From NCBI GenBank assembly GCA_004194705.1, contig SADC01000025.1, positions 124,001 to 188,000 of the forward strand: a stretch of 64,000 nucleotides of DNA, read 5' to 3'. Positions 44,815 to 55,500 of this stretch are shown here, one piece after another. The translations under genes and the position numbers were made by a program. The stretch's first letter is position 1, and the number at the start of each line of letters is the position of its first letter. The notes beneath the pieces are model-generated. The model saw nothing but the letters and a program-made list of their open reading frames with translations, had not been told where the DNA came from and did no database searches. This DNA comes from Ditylenchus dipsaci. Lineage: Eukaryota; Nematoda; Chromadorea; Rhabditida; Anguinidae.

Positions 44815-44951
44815 TTTTACTCTAAAAATGCACGAAATTTTTTTTGAACTATAAAGTGATCAAAATAGTGATAAAATTATTTGTTTCGTGCATTTTATGA
44901 GTGAAAAAGCTGTCCCCCGCCTATTCAAACATACAAATTCAACCGTCCTAG

Positions 44952-45182
44952 TGCAGAAGCGGTTGCCAAAACTTACCTTGGTCCTCCCTGTTCTTTTTTT
45001 GCGAAATATGCCTTGGTCCCCCCCTGTTCATTATAGTTATATTAATATAGTGATTGTAGTGATCATGGTGATTATGGTTAACATCACCTTTACCATGATC
45101 ACCTTTACCATGATCACCTTTACCATGATCACCTTCAAAACAACAGGGGGACCAAGGCAAATTTTGGCAACCGCTTCTGCAT
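44952..45182. mobile_element. foldback MITE with accatgatcacc array
   Basis: Arms TGCAGAAGCGGTTGCCAAAA and its invert, then CCTTGGTCC / GGACCAAGG. The loop holds four copies of the 14-bp unit TTTACCATGATCACC (45085-45135). Confidence 0.65.
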
Positions 45183-45743
45183 TAGGGCCACATCAATTCA
45201 AACACATCAAACATACATCGTAGACGGCAATGGCCATTTAAATTTGAATACAATAAATAAAACACTCTGAACTAATGTTAGGAGTTAGAGTTTTGAGCAA
45301 AAAACAGAGCAAAAAATTATGAACTTTTTGCCTGAGTGAAAAACCGAGGAAATGAATAAAAGCATAGCCGAAAAAAATCGATTCGAAGGTAGATGTACCT
45401 ACACAATATATACAAACCTAGTGCAGAGGTTGCAGAATCAACAATGAAGGTATTTAGACACAACCACCGCTTCACTTTATAGCACCACAGAATACAGAAA
45501 CAAACAAAAACTTTTGCTGGTTTTGAAAAGCTCTTGGTAAAAAAACTTTTGGTGGTGTAAGTGTAAGAAAAAATATAGTCTGCTCTAACCAAAAATCCTA
45601 AAACACATCCTAGGCGCTACGAGAATTGTTTTCGATCAAAATAAAGTTCCTCACCAAAAACATCACACTCTAACAACCCAACAAAATAAATGGCCATAGC
45701 AATAATTTATTTCCACTAACGGTCATGCAACGAAGTCAAATAA
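45183..45743. other. no gene recognised
   Basis: AT-rich sequence downstream (on the minus strand) of the PAT-repeat gene stop at 45744. A 91-codon minus-strand frame here lacks any domain or splice support. The 3' UTR of the 45744-46987 gene should lie here. Confidence 0.4.
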
Positions 45744-46987
45744 CTACTTCGGCCCTATCTTGTATTTCTGCGACGGATGATTCGGAGTGATCTGAGTAGG
45801 GCGGCACGTAATTCTGGCTCCAGGGACCTGCCGAATGTTACGAATAGGACGAATACGACGGATCTTTGGCGCAGCAGGTGTAGCGACAGCAGGCGTAGCA
45901 GCAGCAGGAGTCGTAGCAGCAGGAGTCGTAGCAGCAGCAGGCGTAGCAGCAGGAGGCGTACCAGCAAGAGGCGTAGCGACAGGAGGCGTAGCGACAGGAG
46001 GCGTACCAGCAAGAGGCGTAGCGACAGGAGGCGTAGCGACAGGAGGCGTACCAGCAGGAGGCGTAGCAGCGGGAGGCGTAGCAGCGGGAGGCGTAGCGAC
46101 AGGAGGCGTAGCGACAGGAGGCGTAGCGACAGGAGGCGTAGCGACAGGAGGCGTAGCGACAGGAGGCGTACCAGCAGGAGGCGTAGCAGGAGGCGTAACA
46201 GCAAGAAGCGTAGCGACAAGAAGCGTAGCGACAAGAGGCGTAGCGACAAGAGGCGTAGCGACAGGAGGCGTACCAGCAGGAGGCGTAGCAGCGGGAGGCG
46301 TAGCAGCGGGAGGCGTAGCGACAGGAGGCGTAGCAGCGGGAGGCGTAGCGACAGGAGGCGTAGCGACAGGAGGCGTACCAGCAGGAGGCGTAGCGACAGG
46401 AGGCGTACCAGCAGGAGGCGTACCAGCAGGAGGCGTAGCAGCGGGAGGCGTAGCAGCGGGAGGCGTAGCGCCAGCAGGCGAAGCAGCAGCAGCAGGCGTG
46501 GCAGGAGGCGGCACCCCAAGACCAACATCAATCCCCTTTCTGAAGAAAAGAGGTTATTTAAAAGTGGTTATCAAGTTTTTGTCTAACTACTTCGGGACCC
46601 TTTGACCAGTTACAAAAGGCTACGAATTAGCAAGCCAGGATTAAAATCAAAAAGAAACCTGAGAGCGTATTGTTCCAAGTTCTCGATGCACAAATTGATA
46701 GTTTGCTTGATGATTTCCGTCTTATGGCGGTGCTCGTCATTGCCCAGCTTTTCCAACAATTCTCCAAGACGACGATAAGAATTCATCTTAAATCACATGA
46801 AAATGGTTTTGTACAGAAATAATGTCTTAGATTGAAGAATCATATGAATAAGTACCTCCCTGTGATGATGAGCTATTAATTTAGTGACAAGAAAGCCAGT
46901 CGTACATGACGACATTACCACTAATGTGCAACACGTATCAAAGTTCACAAAACTGGCTATGTCACAGAAAATTTCTGCCGGTATCAT
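45744..46987 (-). CDS. F-box-like protein with long Pro/Ala/Thr repeat tail
   Basis: Three exons in phase (46987-46856, 46786-46659, 46539-45744) give about 351 codons. Exon 1 is F-box-like: IPAEIFCDIASFVNFDTCC, then LVVMSSCTTGFLVTKLIAHH. Exon 2 is a charged helix (MNSYRRLGELLEKLGNDEH, IIKQTINLCIENLEQYAL). Exon 3 starts KGIDVGLGV and is then about 40 copies of a 5-residue T-P-P-[AVG]-[AT] unit, coded by a 15-bp repeat, before a basic tail (IRRIRPIRNIRQ, CRPTQITPNHPSQKYKIG). F-box proteins recruit substrates to SCF ubiquitin ligases. That role is inferred from exon 1 only, and exon 1 could belong to a separate gene. The 43547-43667 exon fits the same donor. It is cargo of the 15-kb element. 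Confidence 0.55.
45880..46500. repeat. 15-bp coding minisatellite
   Basis: About 40 copies of GCGACAGGAGGCGTA-like units, GC-rich, fully within the last exon of the 45744-46987 gene. Since 15 is a multiple of 3, all six frames are nearly open, which explains the other long open frames here. Confidence 0.9.
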
Positions 46988-47519
46988 AGTAATATTTTAA
47001 AATGACAGAACTTTTTTTTAAGCAATAATTTAAGAAATTGAACAAGCTAAGCAATCATTTTTAGAAGTACGCAGAAAGAATAACTTTTTGACTGACACTT
47101 CTCATCACATCTAAAAAACATTTATCGAAAACCTATAAAGTTTGAGCGTGAATTCAAAAAACATTTCTATATCTACATTTAAACATCGACGAAAACACGA
47201 AGAGCTGCGGACCGCAGCCTGTGGTTACTTCTCTAACATCTCTGTTTTATTATTAATGTTGACACCTTTTTTTTAATCCGACGATTTTCTATACACAATA
47301 ACATACGCGTGAAAAGTAGATGTTTTACGTCGCCCTACTTTGAAATCAAAACCACATGATGACAATATTCTGAACTAAAATTGAAGATTGATAAACCGTT
47401 GTGTAGAAAAATCGTAGAGAAATCGTCGCATTTTAAAAAAGGTACCAGCAATAAAAAAAAATAACAAGGGGTTGTCAGAGCTAAAAATCAAAAAGTGTTT
47501 AAAATAAACGAATTCCACG
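46988..47519. other. upstream region of the F-box-like gene
   Basis: AT-rich with no exon recognised. It lies upstream of the ATG at 46987 on the minus strand and may contain its promoter. Confidence 0.4.
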
Positions 47520-47850
47520 TCGATAACTCGATGCATTTTGCTCTCGAAATGTAAAAAATAATTTTTCCATGATCCGATTTGAAACCCGTCCGGTACTCAA
47601 ACGCCCAAGCCTACTTGGGTTGGACCCAGGGTTAGACACTTTTAGCCTTGATTTTGGAGACTTCTGCCATATCTGATTGGTGTCAGAAATCGCAAGGAAT
47701 CCAATTTTACAAGTCTTTTACCGATCGTAAGAGTTTTGCTCAAAGACCCGCGACTATTTGATATAACTTTTCATTTTATTTTCAAAAAAGGTGACATCAT
47801 ATCGAGAGGGTTTTTCAGCGAAACTGTCGCAATTTTTAAAAACTATTGGT
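47520..47850. mobile_element. decayed foldback related to 221-650
   Basis: Shares GTTAGACACTTTTAGCC, AGAAATCGCAAGGAATCC and TCCAATTTTAC words with the 221-650 / 24831-25262 family. The arms are too diverged to define the ends. Confidence 0.4.
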
Positions 47851-47901
47851 AAATTATCGATATCTTCGCAATCTTTCAGACTAGACCAGCCCAGGACAAC
47901 T

Positions 47902-48977
47902 AGAGATGGCGACGGGACGGGATCCCGTACGGGATCCCGTCCCGCCCGCCCCGATTTTGGCCCAAAATCCCGTCCCGTTATCCCGCCCGTTTTTTTCGAA
48001 AATCCCGGTCCCGTTCCCGTTTTTTGCCTAATCCCGCTAGTCATTTTCAGGAAAATTTTGTCCTAAAAAAAGCAATTTTGAGAGAATTTTTTTATGAATT
48101 CTCATTTTTTGCAGAAATTTCGAGAATTCGATTATTCCTTGTTTGCTATGTTTGTGACTTCCTTTATTTTTTCACTCTACTTTTAAGCAAGTTCACTGGC
48201 TTCTAGGCTAAAAATCATTGAGCAATGGATTGCAACCATTTGCAGCACTGTTTTACTGTTAGCAAATGGCTTGAATTTGGCAATTGAATGCGAATGACCA
48301 TCAAAGTAAAGGGAAATCACCCAAATTGATAAGTACTTAGTTTCATATCGCGTCAACCTCTACACATTTGTTTACTGCTCAAAATGTGATGGCAATTTTT
48401 TCAGTCAGAATCAGGGGTAATTTGCCTAATTTGCCTACTTTTTCGGTCAAGGGGCGTAATTACCCCATGACCGCACCTTCCCCTCCCTAAAATATAATCC
48501 AACCAGAGTTTTGAAACTTTCTGGAAAACAAACCATTTCGAGAAAACAAAAAATTTCAAAATAGAAGAAATATTTTATTAGTTTTCAGCAACAGGGTGAC
48601 CAAGCTGTTTTCATAAAAAAAAACGACAGGGGAAACCAAAATTTCTTCGGCACAGTAGAACCGGAGTAATCTTAAAATCAGCGAGGCAGAAATTTTAATC
48701 TTTTGAACAGAGTCCTAACGCAGTTGAATTATTGTTATTAAAATTATTTTGCATCGATGTACATCGAGGTATGTGAGAAAATTTCAATAAAAAACATCCT
48801 TTTGAAGCGCTGGGGCCACTTTTACTGTGAAATTAACGATAAAAGAAAATCCCGTTTTTCGGGCGGGATCCCGCGGGATCCCGTTTTTCAAACTCAAAAT
48901 CCCGTTCCCGTTCCCGTTTTTATTTTGGTCGAAAATCCCGTCCCGTTATCCCGCCCGCCCCCCATTCGCCATCTCTA
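47902..48977. mobile_element. tandem-array-TIR element, gggatcccg type, copy 2
   Basis: Starts AGAGATGGCGACGGGACGGG and ends CGCCATCTCTA, with ACGGGATCCCGT/CCCGTCCCG arrays at both ends (47913-48040, 48846-48960). AGGACAACT flanks it exactly (47893-47901, 48978-48986). It is non-coding and lies inside the giant element, between two cargo genes, so it arrived after that element formed. Confidence 0.8.
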
Positions 48978-49151
48978 AGGACAACTGGCAAAAGAATTCG
49001 AATTTAGGCCTCGAAATTGTTAGACCTAATCCAGGAACAAACTCCGTGGGTGACGTTACATAACGCTTTGTGAAGGAGACTGTACATACATAATGTAAAA
49101 GTCGTAGAGGATTTAATGAACGGAAAATAAAAACTAAGCCAGCACACTAAC

Positions 49152-49441
49152 CTGTAAATATACGCCTAGAAGACTGTCCGGAGCCATTTTTTTCCAAGTA
49201 TCGGGAATTGTCTCCTTCGCAACTTTTTTGACAGGCACTTCATCATTAATTGAGAAAAGTCTCTTGATTGATGGCGGAGACACTGGAGCAGCAAAGAGAT
49301 TATTCTTCGTCTTGTCAGAACTTTCTTTGAAAACTTCGACTTCTATTTTTACAGCTTCATCTTTGTTTGGTCGAGCCTTTGGAAGAGCACTTGCTTGTCG
49401 AACTATTTATTTGCTGGCGATAAAGATTTTCTTGTGCACAT
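49152..49441 (-). pseudogene. small Lys/Glu-rich cargo exon with a frame break
   Basis: The ATG at 49441 reads MCTRKSLSPANK and stops at TAG (about 49404). A one-base shift resumes VRQASALPKARPNKDEAVKI, then SPPSIKRLFSINDEVPVKK, WKKMAPDSLLGVYLQ, ending at the good donor CAG|GTTAGT (49152). The next exon was not identified; the MNSYRR exon at 46786 would fit in phase 0. The composition (Lys, Glu, Ser, Pro) and the Q|phase-0 exon end resemble the coiled-coil gene at 50438-51596. It could be a broken paralogue, or an intact gene with a sequencing error. Confidence 0.4.
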
Positions 49442-49735
49442 GATGACGGCAGCAACCAACGGCAACTTTGGCAACCAACAACATCAGAAAGCTGACTGAA
49501 TTTGACAAATTAGATAGATCGCATGCATACTTGCACGCTCGCCATAAATAAAAAAGCGCCGGCGCTTTTTCATTTACACCGCCGGCTGCAGCGCCAGGTC
49601 GTCAAAAATTTCGCAAAGTATTATAATTACGTCGCTATTTTTGTGTTTTATGAGAAATCGCTGTCGATTTGCTTCTTTTGTGTGCTGCTTTTCTAGATTG
49701 CGATTGATTTATTGTTTTCAGCTATTTGATGCAAT

Positions 49736-49925
49736 CGTAGGCGAACACGCCAATTAATTTTGCGATCGTATTGATCGAATTTTAGGCGTATACGCCAATT
49801 AATTTTGCGATCGTATTGATCGAATTTTAGGCGATTACGCAAATTAATTTTGCGATTTTATTGATCAAATTGTAGGCGAATAATCCAATTAATTTTGCGA
49901 TTTTATTAATCGATTTGTAGGCAAA
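49736..49925. repeat. four-copy 45-48-bp tandem repeat
   Basis: Unit contains CGCCAATTAATTTTGCGAT and TATTGATCGAATTTTAGGCG. Copies diverge progressively from left to right. It lies between cargo genes. Confidence 0.8.
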
Positions 49926-50136
49926 TCCGTCGGAAGAATATAATTTAAGATCATTTAGCTCACCAAATCAAATCATTTTAGAATCATACATCTGTAGAGC
50001 TGCTTGCGAAATGATATAAGAAAAGTAAAAGAAAGCATTCATTAATCTAATCAGTAACGAAAATCAACATATCCAATCACAAGTCAGTGCCTTAAATGCA
50101 CAACTTTATTAATAAGAACACACAATAATGCAAGTA

Positions 50137-50380
50137 CAGGGTGGCCAAAAAAAAGCGGCCACTTGAAAAAAATTGCGCAGATAGCTACTTGACACATCGA
50201 TTTCCCCAGAAAAATCGCTGGCAGTGGTTAAGCTACCTAGGAGCTTTGTGGTGTTTCTTTTTATCACCGGCATTGTCGAGGAGGTTTCCGACGGCTTGCC
50301 ACCCAAAAATCGGAAACCGACCGGGCAAGGGTCACGTACTTCAATTTTTTAAGGTGGCCGAATCTTTTTGGGCCACCCTG
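50137..50380. mobile_element. mariner/Tc1-type MITE
   Basis: Ends CAGGGTGGCCAAAAA and TTTTTGGGCCACCCTG, with TA immediately outside both. A TACAGGGTGGCC-type TIR with a TA target is typical of mariner/Tc1 elements. Short minus-strand frames inside look like fragments only. Confidence 0.7.
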
Positions 50381-50437
50381 TAGACCAGGTAACTACTTGG
50401 TTCAACAATAACAACAAGCATAAACACATGAACATTC

Positions 50438-51596
50438 CTATTTTCTCATAGTTGGAATAAGAGTTTCTACCGCCGTTTTACGCTGCGTCTCAAAGATACT
50501 AGTCGCATACTCCCTCTCCAATTCTTCCTTAGTCTTGGTTTCGTTGTCACGACCTTGCAGGAGATTGTCTTTTGCTATAGCTTCCTCTTCATACTTACTG
50601 CGATTCTCAAAGAAGAATAGGACCTTGTGTTCATATTGTAGAGACTTTTGCTGAGCTGCGATTTCATCCAGACGAAGCCGTAACTCAAGACGCTCGGCCT
50701 GAAAGCAACTTTATAAATGGATTTCATAAACAGACGTAGAGTAAAAGACAGATTGCAATCTTATGCATTATATTTTCTTAGCTTATTCATGGACCATTTA
50801 ACATACTCAACAAATTCTTGACTGATGTCCTTCAGGTTAACTTTTATGCCAAAAAAATTAGATTCCCTAAGGGTGAACATCCTAGAAAAATATTTAACGC
50901 TAGGCACATTCTTATTCTCCCTTTTATAAAATCTAGCTAATTTTCAGTCGAGCCTAAAACAAGAAGGGTCAAGTATTTTTCAGTCGCAGCATTCGAAAAA
51001 CTGAAACTGATTAGACTAAGAATTGGTCTGCGAAATGAGCGGCGATCCAAAAGTACCGCAAGAAATTTTAAAGCTCAACTAGAATCTGTGCGAGATAAAC
51101 TTAGTTAAAGGACCATGGTTTTTGCGAGCAGTGGCATGTGCAAAATTTGAATTGGCGGAAGACACTTCTCTTTCGTCTCAAACTTTACTCTTTGGAGTCT
51201 TCCACCGTAATCTCAAAGAGTACAGTTCGAGACGAAAGAGAAGTATACCCCGCCAATTCAAATTTTGTACATGCCACTGCGCGCAAAAACCATGCCCCTT
51301 TAAACACAAGAAAACACCTGCACTTCAATAAACTTGTATCTGGCGTCATTCCATTCTGAAAATTGCTTCTTCTGAAAATTCATCAACTTCTGCTCTTCCT
51401 CAGCAAGAATTGGAGAAAACATCTTGTGAAGCATCTTGGCAGTTGGAATTTCCGACGAAGGTTCCTCGAGAATTTCTAGCGATTTTGGTTCCTTAAGAGT
51501 CTCTAGCGATGCTTGTGGAACGACACTCTCTTCTTTCCCTGACTCAGCATCGAATTCAGCTGCATCATTAGACTGTTCGCCTATTGACTGAGATTT
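50438..51596 (-). CDS. coiled-coil cargo protein of the giant element
   Basis: Exon 51596-51318 (93 codons, phase 0-0) has a good CTGCAG acceptor and a CAG|GTGTTT donor. It is acidic (SQSIGEQSNDAAEFDAESG, PSSEIPTAKMLHKMFSPIL, EWNDARYKFIEVQ). Exon 50698-50438 follows a CTTTCAG acceptor and is a heptad-like coiled coil (AERLELRLRLDEIAAQQ, RDNETKTKEELEREYATSI) ending at TAG. Two other candidate exons lie in the intron: 50953-50933 (ARLKIS, stop), in phase after VQ, and 50881-50761 (MFTLRESNFFGIKVNLKD to LRKYNA, stop), out of phase unless it has its own start. At least one more 5' exon is missing. An open segment at about 53090-52985 with SKRRKKERLL is a weak candidate. No known family is recognised. 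Confidence 0.5.
51107..51303. mobile_element. foldback MITE, ttaaaggaccatgg family
   Basis: Ends TTAAAGGACCATGGTTTTTG and AACCATGCCCCTTTAA. The arms carry CATGTGCAAAATTTGAATTG and CTTCTCTTTCGTCTC with their inverts. It lies in the intron of the coiled-coil gene. Relative of 34825-35007. Confidence 0.65.
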
Positions 51597-51629
51597 CTGC
51601 AGAGATACACCAAAGGAGATCAGACTTTT

Positions 51630-51826
51630 ATGGCTTGGTTACAATGGCATGTCGATGTCGAAGTCGATGTCGAAGCAAAGTGGTTACAGTGACATGTCGA
51701 TGTCTATGTCTATGTCGATGTCGAAGGTGGTTACAGTGACGTGTCGAAGTCGATGTCGATGTCGAAGCAAAGTGGTTACAGTGACATGTCGATGTCGAAG
51801 TCTATGTCGATGTCGAAGTAGGCTTT
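51630..51826. repeat. gtcgatgtcgaag minisatellite
   Basis: Higher-order repeat of GTCGATGTCGAAG words separated by TGGTTACAGTGACAT. Small open frames here are artefacts of the repeat. Confidence 0.8.
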
Positions 51827-52158
51827 TTAATATAGATTTTGGGAATTCGAAATCGTTCGAATTTTTTTTTCTTCTGCTTCGACAAGAGCTAGGTTTTTAA
51901 CAGTCAAATACAATTATTTTTACTCATCTGGTGCGGAATTTCATGCGCTATCTTTTGTGCTATAAAATTTTAAAAAAGGCAATGAAAAACGTCTAACGAA
52001 TTGATTTTTCAGAACTACATCGAATTTTTTCTTTGCACTTCGATTCACCAAATGACCTGAAAGGTCAAACGTTAGTCTTTTTACATCTAAAATTATGGTA
52101 AAAAATAAAGTGTGCACCCAGGTGGATTCGAACCAGCAACATCGGCGGTGCATATCCA

Positions 52159-52936
52159 AGTGGTCGTCCACTTGGATCAAAAAAATTTATCACGTTTTTG
52201 GATTCCAAGATAATTTTTCTGAACTACTTTGAGCATGCTGAAGATGGTTTGACAGTGTTAAAATCACGTTTTATCGAGAAATTTTTCAGATGTCGTAAAT
52301 TCTTGATTTTGATAATCAAGAGTTCACAATAACTCAGAAATTTATCGATAAAACGTGATTTTACCACTGTCAAACCCTCTTCAGCATGCTCGAATTAGTG
52401 CAGAAAAATGGTTTTGGAACCAGAAAACGTTTTTGATCCAAGTGGACGACCACTTGGTTTAGTTGGTGCACGGATTATCCAGTAGAACTGAGGTTGGATC
52501 ATATAAAACATTTAAAATGATGGTAGTTCTTCACACGACAAAAATATTACTGCCCTGGTACCACTACATTACCTGAATTCCACAACCTGGGTGCGACTAC
52601 CTGGGTACAACAAAACCAAGTGGTCGTCCACTTGGATCAAAAAACAATTCACGTTTTTCAGGATTTGAAACCTATTTTCTGGACTGATTCGGGCATGCTG
52701 AAGATGGTTTGATAGGGTAAAATGAAGTCTTCCCGGATATTTTTTGAGTATTGAGCAATAATTGATTTTGGTGAAATCAATTATTGCCCAAAACTCAAAA
52801 AATACTCGAGAAAACGGCATTTTACTATTATCAAACCATCATCAGCATGCTCGAAATAATCCAAAAAATAGATTTTGGAACAAGAAAAACGTAAAAATTT
52901 TTTTAGCACCAAGTGGACGACCACTTGGTTTGGTTG
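52159..52936. mobile_element. two copies of the ccaagtggtcgtccacttgg foldback family
   Basis: Copies at about 52159-52460 and 52618-52936. Each end is itself a palindrome (CCAAGTGGTCGTCCACTTGG). Inner arms share GAGCATGCTGAAGATGGTTT and AAACCATCATCAGCATGCTC-like words. Further copies are at 57935-58115, 61295-61530 and 61540-61770. A T-arm-like GGTTCGAATCCACC (minus, about 52120-52134) abuts the first copy. Confidence 0.65.
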
Positions 52937-53241
52937 CTTCAGACTGAAAAATTAACAAATATTTTAGGAATTGTCTGCTGTTTCAAAGAAGTCGCTCCTT
53001 TTTCCGTCTTTTACTCGTTGGGGCTCTGTCGTTAGTGTGATTCAAGGATTCCTCAAATTGTGTCCGTGTCTGGTGTGAAATATTGTCATGGAGTGAATTA
53101 TCTCATCTAGGTTTGCCTTTTTTAAGTTAACAATTAACTGTCAGTGAAAAAAGCCTTATAAAAGCGCGTGTAATTAGCATAGATCCCATACATCTTGTTA
53201 ACAAGATTGTTAAAACGCTATTGTCAAAACGCCAAGATTGT

Positions 53242-55500
53242 CAAACGCCAAGATAGCATTTACAACAGGGTGGTATTTAATTTTGGCCGTAAAATACTGA
53301 AAAATGGCCGTAAAATATTTAATTTTGGCCGTAAACTCGAACCGCCGTAAAATACTGAATTTTGGCCGTAAAATACTGAATTTTGGCCGTAAACTTCTGA
53401 ATTTTGGCCGTAAACTTTTGAATTTTCGACATAAACTCGAATTTGGCCATAAAATACCGCCTTTCGGTCTTACATTGTTGGATTTTGGCCATAAACTAAA
53501 ATATGGCCATGGATTTCGCCCATTGAAACTCATAGTGTCTGTTGTGTTGTCTCTTCCATTTTCCTTTTGTATGATATTTTGCGTGCACGCTCGAGGTCGG
53601 TTCATCAAATTAATTTTCGTCAATTTGCAGATGTTACTGCAGACAATGAAGGGGAGCTACGCGCCGGTTTCGTCCTTATTCGTCATCGAGGTCCTGGGTT
53701 CGTGCAAATCGGCAGCTATGTGGAGTGGCAAGTCAAGCGGTGAGCAATGTGGTTCGTCAATTCAAGGGAACTGGCGCTAACAAGAATCAATTATAGTTAT
53801 ATTTTTCAGTTGTCATGTTTGCTGTTGTTATTTTTTGCCTGCGTTTGAGAGATGTTTTTAGTAGTGAATAAAGATTGCTGTCCTAGCCGATTATAAGGTG
53901 TGAATGTTAATAGGTGCGATAAGAGATGAAAGATTGAGATGTGGTTCATGAGGACAGAATGTTTGGATTAAACATTATACACATAAGTAAAATGTAGGTA
54001 TATGTATAAGCGGTCATTTGTGTATCTGTTGTTATATGGTGTTCGTGGACGTTCGGCTTGAGGTCCAGACTGTCTAACCCGCAACCAGACTGTCTAAATG
54101 GGAGTACTAGCGCGTTACACTGCAAATCAAGGCAAAACCATTAATCACTTGTTTCAACTGAAATTTAATATTTATGACCTCATCCTACTTTTAAAAAGTA
54201 TGCAGAAAATTTTCGTCCGATGAGGTAGAACGAGAGCAAAAAAAAAAGCAAGAAAAAAATTGCTGGTCCCACCGAAAAATTTGCCTGACATAATTTTCCT
54301 GACATTTTTAGTACATTTATTGACATGATGCATAACTAGTTATGGGATGCCAGAATATTATTAACGGAGCTCATGTAATGGACAAACAAGATTTTGAAAA
54401 AGGCATACGATGTAATTTCTAAACAAAAGATCTTTTGGAGTAAAAGACCCTGTGCTTTTTGCAAAAAACAGTACATTTCGGTGAAGAAAAGACAAAAAAA
54501 TTAAAAAGGCGCGTAAAAACGGCAACTTAATTCTTGGCGTTTTGTTTGAGTTGAACTACAAGGAAATTCAAATTTTGAAAGGCTGTGATAAGCCGGCGCC
54601 GGGCGCCACCGGTTTAAAGGACCATACTTGTTGATGACAATGGGAATTTGGGAAATTCGAATGCGCGCGGGATACTTTTTTTACTCCAAAAATGTTTTTT
54701 GAATTATGTGTTGTTGGAATATTATAATGAAAAACTTAATTTATATAAGTGGCCCAGGTAGCTCAGTGGCATAGCAGCGCGGTAATATTGGTCTTAGGTT
54801 CGATTCCCGTGTCTGCTGTGTTATTTTTGATCATTTATTCTCGGGCAAATCGGAATTTTGCCGCAAAAAGTCGGAATTTTGCCGCAAATAGTCGGAATTT
54901 TGCCGCAAAAAGTCGGAATTTTGCCGCAAACTGCAGTAAATTTTGCGGGAATCCGAATTTTATAGTCAAAAATGACTTGGATCGCTCAAAATCCCACCCA
55001 GAGTGGCCAGAAGCCCTGAAAATCGGTTTCTTGGGGGTTTACTGAAGAGGGAGTAAACTTTTTGCAAAAATGCGATTAGGCGGATCAGAATTCCAGTCCG
55101 ATCGGCTGAATCGATCAGAATTTCGGTAAAGTGACGTTTCAGCACTTTGTTCAAATGAAAAAAAGTGCTGAAACGTTCACGCACCAGAATTTCACCCTGA
55201 ACCATTCTCAACCATCTTAAAGAACCCTAAACCATCCCAAACTGCTCCAGACCAGTATCTAACTACCCTAAATCAGTGCTTAGGGTGGTTTTAGATGGTT
55301 GAGAATGGTTCAGGGTGAATTTCTGAGTAATTAAGCCCATCGGACTGGAATTCTGATCCGCCAATAGCATTTTTGCAAAAAGTGCTATTGTAAGAAAACC
55401 CCAAATAACATCGCCTCCGTCTCTGACCTTCCCTGGGCGCCTAATAAGGAAGTGTCCATTTCCCATACAATGTTACAAATCTAGGTGGAGGACTACTACT
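53242..55500 (-). repeat. right arm of the giant element
   Basis: An inverted copy of 40325-42607. Differences noticed: one fewer 21-bp TTACGGCCAAAATTCAG-type unit, GGGG against GGG in the AAGGGGAGCTACGCG word (53650), one extra terminal AGT, and scattered substitutions. The minus-strand frame near 42178 is therefore not conserved between arms. In this arm a plus-strand frame reads MKGSYAPVSSLFVIEV; in the left arm the same DNA reads GATRRFRPYSSSRSW. Confidence 0.85.
54751..54818 (+). repeat. tRNA-like sequence in right arm
   Basis: Box A TAGCTCAGTGG and box B GGTTCGATTCC at tRNA spacing, with a T run (TTATTTTT) just downstream as a possible Pol III stop. Acceptor pairing is absent. It could still drive Pol III transcription from the TIR. 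Confidence 0.5.

Larger units (their letters stand above)
40325..55500. mobile_element. 15.18-kb giant TIR element, Maverick/Polinton-like geometry
   Basis: Two near-identical inverted arms (40325-42607, 53242-55500) enclose 10.6 kb. The left end is AGTAGTCCTCCACC; the right end, reversed, is AGTAGTAGTCCTCCACC. AACGAA flanks both sides exactly (40319-40324, 55501-55506). Length of 15-20 kb, a 6-bp duplication and long TIRs are the known geometry of Mavericks/Polintons. I see no DNA polymerase B, integrase, ATPase or capsid gene, so it is either a non-autonomous derivative with swapped cargo or another class. The interior holds minus-strand genes (43547-51596) and several younger elements. Recent transposition or gene conversion must explain the low arm divergence. 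Confidence 0.68.

Noticed and set aside
45755..46605. Long plus-strand frames rich in Arg/Ser or Gly/Val, and a second minus-strand Leu/Arg frame, 250-270 codons each
   Set aside because: All are by-products of the 15-bp repeat, which keeps every frame open. Only the minus frame that reads T-P-P-x-A joins in phase to two upstream exons.
51649..51900. Met/Ser/Lys repeat open frame
   Set aside because: Translation of the GTCGATGTCGAAG minisatellite.
42608..53241. Hallmark Maverick/Polinton genes (PolB, integrase, ATPase, protease, capsid)
   Set aside because: Scanned the interior frames on both strands and saw no recognisable motif of any of these, so the class assignment rests on geometry only.
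54751..54818. Functional tRNA gene
   Set aside because: Boxes A and B are good, but the acceptor ends do not pair and the anticodon stem is poor, so it is listed as a tRNA-derived repeat.
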